From JACCZX01 sp963824935 (lineage in GTDB: Bacteria; Pseudomonadota; Gammaproteobacteria; Burkholderiales; Burkholderiaceae_F), in NCBI GenBank assembly GCA_963824935.1, contig CAWGRF010000020.1:1-64000 (forward strand): a DNA stretch of 64,000 nucleotides, given 5' to 3'. The notes beneath the pieces are model-generated. The model ran no database searches. It worked only from the letters and a program-made list of their open reading frames with translations, and was not told where the DNA came from. The position numbers and the translations under genes are program-made. Below are positions 28,134 through 36,078 of this stretch, in pieces. Within the stretch, counting starts at the first letter, position 1. Every line of letters starts with the position of its first letter.

Positions 28134-29511
28134 TGGAAACCTTTCCGTCATGGGCGACACGCCAGCTCTGGATCGCGTTGTAGTGATAAATCGAGCCCAG
28201 TGGACCGTTCAAGCCGCGCACCGCAATCAGTTGGCCGAGTGTTGGTTGCACGTAGCCTGTGTCGTCGACACAGCGGCTCTGCAAAATCGCTTCCTTTCCG
28301 TTCCAGCGCCAAGGCAGGCGGAACCTGGTGTGACAGATCGGCAGCACCGGCCCTTGCAGCGCTGCTGCTCGCCAGCTTCTTCCACCATCAACCGAAACGT
28401 CGACCCGTTTAACGGTTCCGCGTCCGGACCATGCAATTCCCGTGATTTCATAGAAGCCAGGCCCATCGAGCTGCATCTCACCGGACGGTGACGTGATGAC
28501 GGACTTGGCCTCCATCTCGAAAGAGAACTGCACCGCCTTGCCGCTCGGCAAGATATCCGTGTACTTGGAGGTCTCTTCGCGCGTCATGAAAGGTGCATCG
28601 GAAATCTCGATGCGGCGCAGCCACTTGATGTTCATGTTGCCTTCGTAGCCGGGCACTAACAGACGTAACGGATAACCTTGTTCCGGACGAATCGCTTCGC
28701 CATTCTGACCGTAGGCGAGTAAGCAATCCTTCATTGCTTTTGCCAGAGGAATGCTGCGCGTCATGGCCGCCGCGTCGTTACCTTCTGCGAGTAACCACTT
28801 GGCTCCCGGCCGCACGCCGACTTCGTTGAGAATTGTTGACAGCGGGACTCCGGTCCACTCCGAGGTCGACGTCAAACCGTGCGTTCCCTGCACTGTTTTC
28901 ATCGTCGGCTTCGACCACTCGGTCAGGCTATTGCCCGAGCACTCGAGAAACATGATTCGAGACAGCGACGGAAAACGGCGGATGTCTTTCATCGAAAACT
29001 TCTTCGGATGCTTGACCATGCCGTGCACGTAAAGGAAATGCTTGCTCGGATCGATGGTCGCAGTGCCGCCGTGGCTGCGCTCGAAATGAAGTCCGGACGG
29101 AGTGATGATCCCGCAGCTTTTTTCGAGCGGCGTGAAGGTCCAGGAGGATTCCGCTGTCTTGGTGTTGAACCGCACCCGCACTTCCGTTTCGAACTGCGAG
29201 CGCAACCCATAGCTTTCGTCAGCCAGTGGCGTGCCTTGGACCTTGCTCGGATCGGCCGGAACCGTACGTTCGACCGATCCCAATGGCGCTGCAGAACTCC
29301 TGCTCGGCGCCAGGCCAGCAGCGCCCGCCGCAGCAAGTGACGTCAACATGAAGCGTCGCCGAGTGGAGCCTGCCGATCCTCCGCGGAAGTAGGCCGAGCG
29401 CGGATCACCGTGGTGGTGCGTCAACATCCGGGTTTCCGCTGCCAGCAACTTTTCAGTCATTCCGGAAGAAGACGCCGGCCTTAACTTTGCTGCCGGATCG
29501 GCCGTGTTCAT
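28117..29511 (-). CDS. soxC: Molybdenum sulfite/sulfane dehydrogenase subunit SoxC
   Basis: A 464-residue sulfite-oxidase-family protein. After a ~48-residue extension there is a twin-arginine signal (STRRRFMLTSLAAAG), so the cofactor-loaded protein is exported by Tat. The Mo-coordinating Cys is in FLECSGNS (about residue 192), SoxC-specific HFERSHGGT is at about 140, and the dimer domain with VDVSVDGGRSW at the end. SD AAGGAG precedes ATG 29511. The other sox genes (XYZAB) are absent, so the pair works either as sulfite dehydrogenase or with a Sox set elsewhere. The promoter overlaps a MarR-type palindrome. Confidence 0.9.
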   Translation of the reverse strand: MNTADPAAKLRPASSSGMTEKLLAAETRMLTHHHGDPRSAYFRGGSAGSTRRRFMLTSLAAAGAAGLAPSRSSAAPLGSVERTVPADPSKVQGTPLADESYGLRSQFETEVRVRFNTKTAESSWTFTPLEKSCGIITPSGLHFERSHGGTATIDPSKHFLYVHGMVKHPKKFSMKDIRRFPSLSRIMFLECSGNSLTEWSKPTMKTVQGTHGLTSTSEWTGVPLSTILNEVGVRPGAKWLLAEGNDAAAMTRSIPLAKAMKDCLLAYGQNGEAIRPEQGYPLRLLVPGYEGNMNIKWLRRIEISDAPFMTREETSKYTDILPSGKAVQFSFEMEAKSVITSPSGEMQLDGPGFYEITGIAWSGRGTVKRVDVSVDGGRSWRAAALQGPVLPICHTRFRLPWRWNGKEAILQSRCVDDTGYVQPTLGQLIAVRGLNGPLGSIYHYNAIQSWRVAHDGKVSNVHHY

Positions 29512-29553
29512 GACATCTCCTTCGGGAATGTGTTGGTGGACTAATACGTCGGC

Positions 29554-29590
29554 TTGCGATATAAAGTACGTCGTAATACGATATGTTGTC
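29554..29590. promoter_or_regulatory. Divergent promoter and MarR-type operator, soxC / marR
   Basis: On the plus strand TTGCGA (29554-29559), 17 bases and TACGAT (29577-29582) form a sigma70-like promoter toward marR. A palindrome TCGTAATACGA and the extension GATATGTTGTC cover its -10 box. On the minus strand TAGACA and TACTTT can serve soxC. A nearly identical 38-base block occurs at 31066-31103. Position and symmetry suggest autorepression by the adjacent MarR. Confidence 0.65.
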
Positions 29591-29657
29591 TAGCGCGCGT
29601 TGAGGAAACAGCATGTTTCCCAAATAGCCCCGCGCAAGATGCGGCACACGGTGTCAA

Positions 29658-30089
29658 ATGAAGCTGAATACGCACGAGTACGCACTTCTTGCCGAATTCC
29701 GCTACGCGCTGCGTAGCTTTATTCACTTCAGTGAATCAGCTGCTAAGGGAGTCGGGCTGAATGCGCAGCAATACCAAGCGCTGCTGGCGTTGCGTGGATT
29801 TCCCAAGGAGCGCGACGTGACGATCAACGACCTGGCGCGGCAGTTGTTGATCAGGCACAACACCGCGGTTGGCCTGGTGGATAGGCTGGGCAAGGAGGGA
29901 TTCGTTACGCGGCGGCAGTCGCGTGTGGATGGACGTCGGATTCATTTACAGCTGACGGCAAAGGGCGACAGGATGCTCGAGCGGCTCGCTTCGGTGCACC
30001 GCGAGGAGTTGCGTCGTATCGGACCGCAGCTCAGGTTGCTGCTGCAACAGATTACGCGCGCAATTGAAAAGCCACGACGGTCGGGTTGA
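29658..30089 (+). CDS. MarR-family transcriptional regulator, divergent from soxCD
   Basis: A 143-residue winged-helix regulator: N-terminal dimer helix LLAEFRYALRSFIHFSESAA, recognition region NDLARQLLIRHNTAVGLVDRL (about residues 55-78), wing TRRQSRVDGRRIHLQLTAKG and a C-terminal dimer helix. It resembles the second MarR at 35608-36025, with the same EFRYALR-x-F opening and FSE. It is divergent from soxC and a palindrome lies between them, so it probably controls soxCD and itself. The inducer is unknown; only one Cys-free core is seen, so redox sensing by thiols is unlikely. Confidence 0.9.
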   Translation: MKLNTHEYALLAEFRYALRSFIHFSESAAKGVGLNAQQYQALLALRGFPKERDVTINDLARQLLIRHNTAVGLVDRLGKEGFVTRRQSRVDGRRIHLQLTAKGDRMLERLASVHREELRRIGPQLRLLLQQITRAIEKPRRSG

Positions 30090-30159
30090 GTTCTATCGAC
30101 CAAATCGAAATTGCGCCAACCGCACACTGAAGTTCACGTAATTCTTCCTAGAGGTCCCT

Positions 30160-30453
30160 ATGTCGCAGACCCCGATGCCGCCCGCGGCTGATGTCTCCGG
30201 CCGTTTGATGACTCCCCTACTGGCGGGGATGTCGATCTTCACGATGGTGATGACGATTCCGCAGGTACTAACGATATGGATTGGCCATCAAGCCGCCGGG
30301 GTGTCGGTCTGGACATGGAGCGCTTATCTGGTTTCCGCTTTTCTCTGGTTCTGGCACGGCATTCGGAAGCGCGACAAGAACATCTATCTCGCGTGTATCG
30401 GCTGGATCGTGCTCGACATCGCCGTGATCGCAGGAGCCGTCGTCCACGGATAG
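30160..30453 (+). CDS. SemiSWEET-type sugar transporter subunit
   Basis: A 97-residue protein with three membrane helices and the PQ-loop motif MTIPQVLTIW at about residue 31, as in bacterial SemiSWEET proteins that dimerise to a sugar uniporter. Conserved Trp and Asn-like positions (SAYLVSAFLWFWHGI) are present. ATG 30160 has GAGG upstream. Its transcription is convergent with the next gene; the possible substrate is a mono- or disaccharide, not testable here. Confidence 0.85.
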   Translation: MSQTPMPPAADVSGRLMTPLLAGMSIFTMVMTIPQVLTIWIGHQAAGVSVWTWSAYLVSAFLWFWHGIRKRDKNIYLACIGWIVLDIAVIAGAVVHG

Positions 30454-30498
30454 GCGAGCATCAATCTCGTGCGGACGACTGGACCGCGCCTGCGAGGA

Positions 30499-31044
30499 TC
30501 ACGAAATCAGCGCTTCGCTTCGGCTGTCTTCATGCTTATCGCGAGTGACTGGGTTCGTACTGCTAAGGCGCGGTCGCTCGCGCTGCGTCTGCTCCTCGAG
30601 GCTGCAGCGAAACGCGGGCGAGAGCAGCTCTTCCAGGCTCGAATACCCGAGATCAGATAGGTCCAGCTCGTGCATGAAGCACGGCGGCGACGAATAGCTC
30701 GCCTCGTTGCCGGCGTCGTTTTCTCGGACTGCGAAGTAGGCATCCTTGGGTACGGTGGTTTCTGTCGGCGTTTCCTCCGTTAGTTCGCCTCCGCGGCGTG
30801 CCGCCAGATAGCCGGCGGCAATAGCCGCGGCCACCACCATGCCGATGACCTTCCACTCGGCCGACGATTGAAAGGCGGCGGCGGCGCTCAGCCCGGTGAA
30901 AAGAAGGAACACCGGCATCAGGGCGAGAAACATGACGAGCCATAGATTGAACTGCACCGATGAACCTTCGTTAGTCGACGACACTTCCATCGCCGGTTTG
31001 CGCACGGCGCTCGAGACTTCTCCTGGTGTGTGGGTGTCACGCAT
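30499..31044 (-). CDS. Two-span membrane protein with a C-terminal PPCFMHELD motif
   Basis: A 181-residue protein from ATG 31044 (AAAGG nine bases upstream). Two hydrophobic helices lie at about residues 33-58 and 65-85; the rest is polar and probably cytoplasmic. Near residue 125 is SSPPCFMHELDLSDLGY, a short motif I have seen in small proteins of unknown function that could bind a metal through Cys, His and Glu. It starts inside the operator-promoter block at 31.08 kb and is divergent from ahpD. Function unknown. Confidence 0.65.
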   Translation of the reverse strand: MRDTHTPGEVSSAVRKPAMEVSSTNEGSSVQFNLWLVMFLALMPVFLLFTGLSAAAAFQSSAEWKVIGMVVAAAIAAGYLAARRGGELTEETPTETTVPKDAYFAVRENDAGNEASYSSPPCFMHELDLSDLGYSSLEELLSPAFRCSLEEQTQRERPRLSSTNPVTRDKHEDSRSEALIS

Positions 31045-31062
31045 TGACATTGACCTTTGCAT

Positions 31063-31104
31063 CGTCTTGCGATATAAGTTACATCGTAATACGATATATT
31101 GTCA
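31063..31104. promoter_or_regulatory. Divergent promoter and MarR-type operator, membrane protein / ahpD
   Basis: Plus strand: TTGCGA (31067-31072), 17 bases, TACGAT (31090-31095), pointing at the AhpD-like gene. The perfect palindrome ATCGTAATACGAT and GATATATTGTC cover the -10 region. Minus strand: TTGACA with 18-base spacing to TAACTT points at the membrane gene. The block closely matches the soxC/marR site. Confidence 0.65.
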
Positions 31105-31133
31105 AGTGCACAAACGCTTCAATGGAGAATCAC

Positions 31134-31493
31134 GTGACCGAAAATCAGATGTATCCAGCGTTGAATCGGGAGTTTGGTGCGCAGCGTTCGGCGCTGGCGC
31201 CAAAGCCCGACGCTGCATTTCGGGCGTTTAGCGCTGCCGTTTTTGCCGAAGGCGCGCTGTCGTCGAAGATCAAGCAATTGATTGCAGTCGCTACGGCGCA
31301 TGTCACGCAGTGCCCGTATTGCATACGTGGTCACACGAAGGCCGCGCTAAAGGTCGGTGCGACGCGCGAGGAGATCATGGAGGCGATCTGGGTCGCGGCC
31401 GAAATGCGAGCAGGCGCGGCATACGCGCATTCAGCCCTCGCGCTCGATGCAATGGACCAAATCAGTCAGCGGCCCGTAGCAGAGGAAAGGTAG
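31134..31493 (+). CDS. AhpD-like carboxymuconolactone decarboxylase-family protein
   Basis: A ~119-residue all-helical protein with the AhpD active-site motif CPYCIRGHTKAA (CxxCxxxH, about residue 55) and the preceding LSSKIKQLIAVATAHVTQ. These proteins act as thiol-disulfide partners of peroxiredoxins or as decarboxylases. The GTG at 31134 has GGAG six bases upstream; ATG 31122 is an alternative. It lies under the operator at 31.08 kb, so it is probably part of the MarR regulon. Confidence 0.85.
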   Translation: MTENQMYPALNREFGAQRSALAPKPDAAFRAFSAAVFAEGALSSKIKQLIAVATAHVTQCPYCIRGHTKAALKVGATREEIMEAIWVAAEMRAGAAYAHSALALDAMDQISQRPVAEER

Positions 31494-31524
31494 ACACCTT
31501 CCGTTGATCCTCTATAAAGACACT

Positions 31525-31830
31525 ATGCGGGAGCAGATCGCCTTTGTTGAGCAGCGTGACGGCAGTGCAGCGGCTCGCCAGTACGCCGAGCGGACGCTAC
31601 GTGCGTATCGGGGTGCGGCGCGATTCCGCGATGGCGCTGGTAGGCGGCACTTTGCACACAACCCCGTTTTCCGGCAATTCTTCGTGACGTCCATTTGCGA
31701 CATCCGAAATTTTCTCCGGCGCGGCTCCTGCAGGGCCTCGATGTCGACCGGAATCTCAAGGCGCTGCGAGGCCATCAGTGCTCAAGATCGATCAGTGAAC
31801 GCGTCGTTCAGCGTGGACGAACCGCGATAG
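31525..31830 (+). CDS. Hypothetical short protein
   Basis: An open frame of up to 101 residues from ATG 31525. The first ~65 residues look protein-like (MREQIAFVEQRDGSAAARQYAERTLRAYR..., an amphipathic helix, then VFRQFFVTSICDIRNFL), while the rest is Arg/Ser-rich and may be read out of frame after an unseen shift. No good ribosome site or family match. Doubtful. Confidence 0.3.
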   Translation: MREQIAFVEQRDGSAAARQYAERTLRAYRGAARFRDGAGRRHFAHNPVFRQFFVTSICDIRNFLRRGSCRASMSTGISRRCEAISAQDRSVNASFSVDEPR

Positions 31831-31844
31831 CGCTGGAGCTAACT

Positions 31845-32474
31845 ATGGGATCGACGGTCTGGACGATTGGACATTCAACGCGTCCGCTGGATGCATTCCT
31901 GGCGTTGCTCTCCGAGTATCGACTTCAGGCGGTCGCGGATGTGCGCCGCTTTCCCGGCTCGAGGCGCTATCCGCAATACGCCCGCCCCGCACTCAGTGTC
32001 GTGCTCGCCGAGCAACGCATTGCGTATCACTGGCTTCCGGCATTAGGCGGCCGTCGCCGGCCACTGCCCGATTCGCCAAACGTTGCATGGCGCAACTCTT
32101 CATTTCGTGGCTACGCTGACCATATAGCCAGCGCCGAGTTTGCCCGGGGCTTAGACGAATTGCTCACACTTTCCGGGCGCCTGCGCACGGCACTTATGTG
32201 CGCCGAAGCCGTCTGGTGGCGCTGCCACCGAGCACTCATCGCCGATGTGCTGCGTGCCCGCGGTATTGAAGTAGTACACATTCTCGATGCGAAGCACGCC
32301 GTCGTGCATCCATACACCGCGCCCGCTCGCGTGATTGACGGCAAACTGAGCTATTCATCTTCGCAAGACGACGCACCGAGCAGCGCCGATTCACTTTGGC
32401 TGGCAACTGGTGACGCAATCGCGCCCGCGCCCGACTTTGAGTCCGATGGCGTTAAGGTTGATCGCAGGCATTGA
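31845..32474 (+). CDS. DUF488 family protein
   Basis: A 209-residue protein with the DUF488 pattern: VWTIGHSTRPLDAFLALL at the start, ADVRRFPGSRRYPQY, LGGRRR and the Cys/His motif CAEAVWWRCHRALIAD (about residue 125), which probably binds a metal or forms an active site. Function is unknown. ATG 31845 has GGAG eight bases upstream; longer in-frame starts lack conserved sequence. Confidence 0.88.
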   Translation: MGSTVWTIGHSTRPLDAFLALLSEYRLQAVADVRRFPGSRRYPQYARPALSVVLAEQRIAYHWLPALGGRRRPLPDSPNVAWRNSSFRGYADHIASAEFARGLDELLTLSGRLRTALMCAEAVWWRCHRALIADVLRARGIEVVHILDAKHAVVHPYTAPARVIDGKLSYSSSQDDAPSSADSLWLATGDAIAPAPDFESDGVKVDRRH

Positions 32475-32508
32475 GCGCGCTTGCGCGAAAGAAACGGCGA
32501 TCTAACGA

Positions 32509-32937
32509 GTGTCCAAGCTTCGCCAATACTGGAGCGATGTTCTCGCAGCCGGAGCATGCGCTGCATCATTCAGCGGCATTCCTTCTACCGTTTACGCGTT
32601 AGCAACCGGCGGCGATGTACTGGAGGCGACTCGGGCCGCGGGTTCGATGATCGTGGCTTCCAATTCAACCGACGGGCGCCTGTTCATGGCTGCCGCTGTC
32701 GTTCATTTGTCGGTCTCTTTTTTTTGGACTGCGATCTTGGTGTGGCTATTGCCGCGTAAGCGCACTGTGCTGTGGGCAATGGGCGCGCTTTCAATCATCG
32801 CCGTCTTGGACTTGCTCGTCATCGGTCGGATGTTTCCGCAGATCAGCGCATTGGCGTTCTGGCCCCAATTCGCGGATCACCTTGCTTTTGGCGCCCTGGT
32901 CGGCGCAACTCTCGAGTGGCGGCGCCGCGGCAGATGA
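32509..32937 (+). CDS. Four-span integral membrane protein
   Basis: A 142-residue protein with four hydrophobic helices (about 10-32, 58-80, 86-106, 115-133). The GTG at 32509 is the first sensible start. It follows the DUF488 gene by 34 bases on the same strand. Its last ~49 codons overlap the 3' end of the histidine kinase gene on the other strand. The family was not recognised. Confidence 0.7.
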   Translation: MSKLRQYWSDVLAAGACAASFSGIPSTVYALATGGDVLEATRAAGSMIVASNSTDGRLFMAAAVVHLSVSFFWTAILVWLLPRKRTVLWAMGALSIIAVLDLLVIGRMFPQISALAFWPQFADHLAFGALVGATLEWRRRGR

Positions 32938-33678
32938 TCGATCACCGGCAGCGGCCGGTAGCCGCACAGTGAATATCGCGCCTTCGCCTGGACCCGTACT
33001 GTGTGCCGTAATGGTGCCGTCGTGCAGTTCAACGATGTTCTTCACGATATACAGACCGAGACCCAGCCCGTCGCGCTGAGACGCCCGGTCGGCTTGGTGA
33101 AATTTTTCAAACAGACGCGACGACAGGCTGGGCGCAAAGCCGCATCCGCTGTCAGCTATCGTGACAACAGCGCTGTCGCGACGAAGACAGAGTGCGACTG
33201 TTATCGTGCCTTCGACGGACGTGAATTTAATCGCGTTATCTATCAAATTCGTCATCACTTGTTGCAGGCGGCGTTCATCGGCGTGTACGAAAACGGCGCC
33301 GGATGCAACGTAGTTAACTTTGATTCGCTTGGCGCGAACGACGGGTTCAATCGCCAGTAGAGTAGATCGCAGCAGAAGATCCAAATCGCAGCTAGCCTTT
33401 TTCAGTTTCATGCTGCCGACGTTGATCCGGCTGATGTCGACCAGGTCGTTAACCAAATGCGCCTGCAGGCGCGCATTGCGCTCGATTGCCTCAGCTGATC
33501 GCGAGACGATGTCTTGGTCGGTCGGCGACTCTTGCAGAACTTGAACCCAATTCAAGATTGCACTGAGCGGCGTTCGCATCTCGTGACTCAGTAGCGCAAG
33601 GTGCTCGTCCGTCATATGACGCGGTTGATCGGTCTTCAAGCGCGGAGCGCGCTCGGTAGGCAATGGCCTGGTCTGCAT
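32791..33678 (-). CDS. Sensor histidine kinase core without sensor domain
   Basis: A 295-residue HisKA/HATPase protein. H-box LLSHEMRTPLSAIL (phospho-His about residue 32), N-box LIDNAIKF (about 148), G1 ADSGCGFAP, F-box LFEKFHQADRASQR and G2 GLGLGLYIVKNIVELH are all present. There are no membrane helices and no PAS or GAF domain before the H-box, so the input is unclear; it may be a hybrid partner or soluble sensor. No response regulator is nearby. The C-terminal ~45 residues are divergent and overlap the neighbour gene. Confidence 0.92.
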   Translation of the reverse strand: MQTRPLPTERAPRLKTDQPRHMTDEHLALLSHEMRTPLSAILNWVQVLQESPTDQDIVSRSAEAIERNARLQAHLVNDLVDISRINVGSMKLKKASCDLDLLLRSTLLAIEPVVRAKRIKVNYVASGAVFVHADERRLQQVMTNLIDNAIKFTSVEGTITVALCLRRDSAVVTIADSGCGFAPSLSSRLFEKFHQADRASQRDGLGLGLYIVKNIVELHDGTITAHSTGPGEGAIFTVRLPAAAGDRSSAAAPPLESCADQGAKSKVIRELGPERQCADLRKHPTDDEQVQDGDD

Positions 33679-33834
33679 AACCTTCCCTTGCGTTTAGCAG
33701 ATTTGTAGTTGAATGCACTCTACTGGAACACGCGTATCTGCTGCGGAAACGCTGTTGTTCCAATCGTGCACTTCCAATCAGGGACTTGCTCCCTAAATGT
33801 GCAATACGGCCCGAGTTAATTGGCCGCGGAGCAC

Positions 33835-33993
33835 ATGATGAAAATCAGAAATGAGTTACAGGGCGTCGCCGATGCCGCGCTGCTGAATATGGTGCAGCGC
33901 TTACGACGAAATGAGTTGGATTTCGACGAGAGGCTGGCAAGTCGCCTGCATGCGGTGCGGGATCCGGACATGCCGACCAGCGATCCGCTTTAG
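33835..33993 (+). CDS. Possible 52-residue protein
   Basis: A short frame starting MMKIRNELQGVADAALLNMVQRLRRNELDFDERLASRL with GGAG four bases upstream. It is predicted to be helical and charged. It stands alone in a 650-base region without larger genes. Could be a real small protein or the front of a gene broken by a frameshift after 33993, since helical-looking sequence follows in another frame. Confidence 0.35.
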   Translation: MMKIRNELQGVADAALLNMVQRLRRNELDFDERLASRLHAVRDPDMPTSDPL

Positions 33994-34099
33994 CAGAAGC
34001 TTTACTTCACGGCAAAGCGGTTGAAGGTGCAACGCGCCGACGCGGAACGCGAGCTGGCACGGCGAGCCGTTCCGGTTTAGAGACTTGCGGAGGGATGTG

Positions 34100-34258
34100 A
34101 TGAAACATAGCGTGCGACAGACGGAACAAGAGTTCGACCTCGCGCTGAAGATGATGTTTGCGGCTGGTGATCCGATTGCCATGTATGCAACCGCTGACTC
34201 GCGATGTCCTCGATGTCGTCGTTGCGGGCACGGAAACAGTGTTGTTCCGACTCGCTAA
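34100..34258 (+). CDS. Possible 52-residue protein with a CxxCxxC end
   Basis: The frame MKHSVRQTEQEFDLALKMMF... ends with SRCPRCRRCGHGNSVVPTR, a small zinc-ribbon-like Cys cluster. ATG 34100 has GGAGGG five bases upstream, which supports translation. No family known; the Cys-rich end may also come from a shifted frame. Confidence 0.4.
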   Translation: MKHSVRQTEQEFDLALKMMFAAGDPIAMYATADSRCPRCRRCGHGNSVVPTR

Positions 34259-34342
34259 CTTCTCATTGAGCTCGCCGACTGTTTAAATCGCAGCTAACTA
34301 ACGGGCATTTGAAAAGTACACAAACAAGTTATGGAGGTTCGA

Positions 34343-34951
34343 ATGTTCTATCACCCAAACATGATCAGCGGCATGAATGTCGATAATCAGATCGCTGCCG
34401 AAGCGCACATAGGCCAGTCGTTTGTGCCACTAGGAGCCGGAAAGGCGACCTCGTCTGAGGCGCACAAGACATTGATTCCGGTGGATGGATCCCAAAGCGC
34501 AAATCGCGCACTTGAATACGCAGGTCGTCTCGCGCGCCGCGGCTGGACATCAGAAATCCATCTTCTGAACGTGCAACGGCTCGTCATGCAAGAAGAGTTC
34601 GCTCTTAGCAAGACGGTGCAGGTAGAGCAGCGCGCGCGGGTAGCGGCCGCACGACAGATATTGAACGGCGCGCAAGAGCGATTGCGCGACATTGGTGTCG
34701 CGTGCAAGAGCACGATTGGATTCGGTGGCACCGCCAGAATGATCGCGCGGTATGCCCGTGAAAATGGAATAAACGCGATCGTGATGGGAACGCGCGGCAA
34801 CCGCGGGTTCCGCAGGTTGCTGGGCGGTTCGGTTGCGTCCGCCGTCGCTCGACTGGCTGATGTTCCGGTGACTGTTCTTCGATCGGTTGGCAAGGCTGCC
34901 GGTCACGTCACGCAGAGCGTGACTGGCGGGCTGGAGAGGGCGGCAGCGTAA
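34343..34951 (+). CDS. Universal stress protein (UspA family)
   Basis: A 202-residue protein with one Usp domain after a ~35-residue leader. KTLIPVDGSQSANRALEYA opens the domain and the ATP-binding signature GTRGNRGFRRLLGGSVA (G-2x-G-9x-GS) closes it. ATG 34343 has GGAGG five bases upstream. Usp proteins bind ATP and promote survival under stress. It is transcribed alone in the stress region. Confidence 0.92.
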   Translation: MFYHPNMISGMNVDNQIAAEAHIGQSFVPLGAGKATSSEAHKTLIPVDGSQSANRALEYAGRLARRGWTSEIHLLNVQRLVMQEEFALSKTVQVEQRARVAAARQILNGAQERLRDIGVACKSTIGFGGTARMIARYARENGINAIVMGTRGNRGFRRLLGGSVASAVARLADVPVTVLRSVGKAAGHVTQSVTGGLERAAA

Positions 34952-35038
34952 TGACCGCCGCGCGCGGATCGGTCGATTTCCTGATCGATCCGATAACGAG
35001 TCGATGGCGGCGCTCGGAGTACGCCAAATGAGTACGTG

Positions 35039-35584
35039 TCAGATTGCGACGATTCCTCGCCGCTCTCGCATCGCGCGGCCGACGCGCGCGAGATCCTCGT
35101 CGCTCAACAGCCGCGCCGCCATCGGCAGCAGTTCAGCCTCTTCGCGCTCGATGTGCCGTTCATACAAGTACACCAGCGCTTCGACAGCTCTCGCCTCGAG
35201 GACGACGTTGTCACCGGCAACAACTCGCTCCAGCACGGCGCGGATGTTTTGCCATCGTACTTCGAGCTCGTTGTGCTCGGTGGCGAGCGTTGCCGTTAGC
35301 TCGCGCAGGCACACCGGGTCCGAGCCTGCCATAGATTCAATGAGCGCAGGGAAGAGATCCTCTTCTTCGTCCGCGTGATGATGCTTGGCCGAGGTATCGA
35401 AGTAGCGCATTACATTGGCCGCCGCAGTTCGCGCCTCGGTGTCCGCACCGTGTGTCGCCAAATGCGGCACCAGGCGCCGCAGGGTTGCGCACTGGCGCTC
35501 GATGCGGAAATGACACGCCGACAGCATTTCCAGCGGCGCTTCGAATCCCGCCGAAGGGGCGATAAAACCCGGAATGCTACTCAT
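35039..35584 (-). CDS. Hemerythrin HHE domain protein
   Basis: A 181-residue helical protein with the iron ligands of hemerythrin-like domains: His in SACHFRIERQ (about 25), KHHHADEEEDLFP (about 67), ATEHNELE (about 100) and YERHIEREEAELLP (about 145). These proteins bind a di-iron site and sense or carry oxygen or NO, or act in iron-sulfur repair. ATG 35584 has GAGG seven bases upstream. It is followed by nothing and preceded upstream by a MarR gene on the same strand (23 bases), so they may be co-transcribed. Confidence 0.9.
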   Translation of the reverse strand: MSSIPGFIAPSAGFEAPLEMLSACHFRIERQCATLRRLVPHLATHGADTEARTAAANVMRYFDTSAKHHHADEEEDLFPALIESMAGSDPVCLRELTATLATEHNELEVRWQNIRAVLERVVAGDNVVLEARAVEALVYLYERHIEREEAELLPMAARLLSDEDLARVGRAMRERRGIVAI

Positions 35585-35607
35585 GCTCATACCTCGTCGC
35601 ACAGCGA

Positions 35608-36025
35608 TCATGACGCATCGCGACCAGTACCGAACACAGTGAACCTGCTCTTTACCGACTGCAGCTCATCGCGGTGCAGCCGCGCCAGCTGCTCCAAACA
35701 CTCTTCACCTTTCTTCGTCAGCTGCACTTCGACGCGCCGCTTATCGCTGCGGCCCGCACTGCGTTTGACCAATCCGGCCTCTTCGCAGCGCGAAATCAGC
35801 GCGACCACGCCATGATGCTTGGCCTGGAGCCGCTCGGCGAGCTCGTCGACATTGGCCCAATCTCGACCCGGAAAGCCTTTGATCTGCAGCATCAGCTGGT
35901 ACTGCAGCGGCGTAACTCCGCTGTTGCGCGTCGACTTCCTCGCTGAATCTGAGAAAGCGGCGCAGCGCATAACGAAATTCAGCGAGCGTCTCAAAATCGG
36001 ATTTCGACATCTTCCGTGTGGTCAT
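35608..36025 (-). CDS. MarR-family regulator, paralogue of the soxCD-linked MarR (frameshifted as read)
   Basis: The N-terminal helix TLAEFRYALRRFLRFSE starts at 36025; the rest (GVTPLQYQLMLQIKGFPG..., HTH AERLQAKHHGVVALISRCEE, wing KRSAGRSDKRRVEVQLTKKG) is in another frame, joined at about 35932-35941 by a one-base change. The ~138-residue product is clearly related to the MarR at 29658. It is divergent from the metallophosphoesterase gene across the palindrome ATATATCACAGAGTGATATAT. It is likely to regulate that gene, the hemerythrin and itself. Confidence 0.82.
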
Positions 36026-36034
36026 CGTGAGTTG

Positions 36035-36072
36035 ATTGTCTCATTGACAATATATCACAGAGTGATATATTT
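36035..36072. promoter_or_regulatory. Promoter with MarR-type palindrome, marR / metallophosphoesterase
   Basis: ATATATCAC-AGA-GTGATATAT (36050-36070) is a perfect palindrome. It lies between TTGACA (36044-36049) and TATATT (36066-36071), a near-consensus promoter toward the metallophosphoesterase. A second repeat, ATTGTC/GACAAT, is at 36035-36051. The -10 box ends 7 bases before the ATG at 36079. Confidence 0.7.
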
Positions 36073-36078
36073 CTTGGC

